DNA of 6,448 nt. It comes from Hyphomicrobiales bacterium (GTDB lineage: Bacteria > Pseudomonadota > Alphaproteobacteria > Rhizobiales > Beijerinckiaceae). A program made the position numbers and the translations under genes. Where the stretch lies: assembly GCA_025363375.1 (NCBI GenBank), contig JANYDZ010000426.1, forward strand, positions 1-6,448, read 5' to 3'. Shown here in pieces: positions 6,421 to 6,448 of the stretch. Position 1 is the stretch's first letter; each line of letters begins with the position of its first letter. The notes below the pieces were generated by a model that saw nothing but the letters and a program-made list of their open reading frames with translations, was not told where the DNA came from and made no database searches.

Positions 6421-6448
6421 ATGAGTGAAACGCCGATGAAGCGCGCGC
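6421..6448 (+). CDS. Probable start of a divergent gene, cut by the right window edge
   Basis: ATG at 6421 is preceded by GGGAG (6409-6413) with a 7-base spacer and stays open to the window end, encoding MSETPMKRA. Nine residues are too few to name a family. Its divergent position next to a repeat-bearing control region would suit a transcription regulator of the leftward genes, but that is inference from layout only. A later start outside the window cannot be excluded. Confidence 0.45.

Noticed and set aside
4520..6424. A 634-codon open frame on the plus strand, antisense to both leftward genes and crossing the gap between them.
   Set aside because: The minus-strand frames show clear conserved families, and the antisense translation is rich in Arg, Gly, His and Val without recognisable motifs. 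GC-rich codon bias routinely keeps such antisense frames open. Its upstream side also lacks a convincing ribosome site.

Overview
The window looks like accessory catabolic DNA from a GC-rich proteobacterium (roughly 60-65% G+C by eye). An alphaproteobacterium of the rhizobial/methylotroph type is the most likely source. This rests on codon use, strong Shine-Dalgarno sites and the mix of families (HyuA/HyuB, Bug/TctC-type binding protein, LuxA-like flavin monooxygenase, PEP mutase/isocitrate lyase superfamily). The taxonomic call is inference; no rRNA or marker gene is present.

Layout. A rightward block covers positions 1-4228: the C-terminal two thirds of a hydantoinase/oxoprolinase A subunit (cut by the left edge), a full-length B subunit 3 bases later, and a signal-peptide-bearing Bug/TctC-type solute-binding protein 11 bases after that. 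The tight spacing and a Shine-Dalgarno at each junction indicate one operon whose promoter lies to the left of the window. A leftward block covers 6316-4274: a divergent PEP mutase/isocitrate lyase superfamily protein, then, after 105 bases, a LuxA-like (LLM) flavin-dependent oxidoreductase. The two blocks converge, with 45 bases between the stop codons and a perfect 10-bp inverted repeat at the end of the oxidoreductase gene. On the right, a 104-base non-coding gap with a perfect 15-bp tandem duplication separates the lyase-like gene from what appears to be the first nine codons of a rightward gene at 6421.

How the genes may work together. HyuA/HyuB enzymes use ATP to hydrolyse cyclic amides (5-oxoproline, hydantoins, lactams) or, in related complexes, to carboxylate ketones. 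The binding protein would capture a small, probably carboxylated, compound in the periplasm. The LLM enzyme would oxygenate a substrate with reduced flavin, and the lyase-like protein would act on a 2-oxo or hydroxy diacid, making or breaking a C-C bond. Together they read as a degradation module for an unidentified heterocyclic or amide-type compound. The substrate cannot be read from the sequence. The lyase-like protein lacks several family active-site residues, so its chemistry is open.

Several long open frames lie antisense to the real genes. They are treated as GC-rich codon-bias shadows and are not annotated. No tRNA, rRNA, CRISPR array, insertion sequence or integrase was seen.
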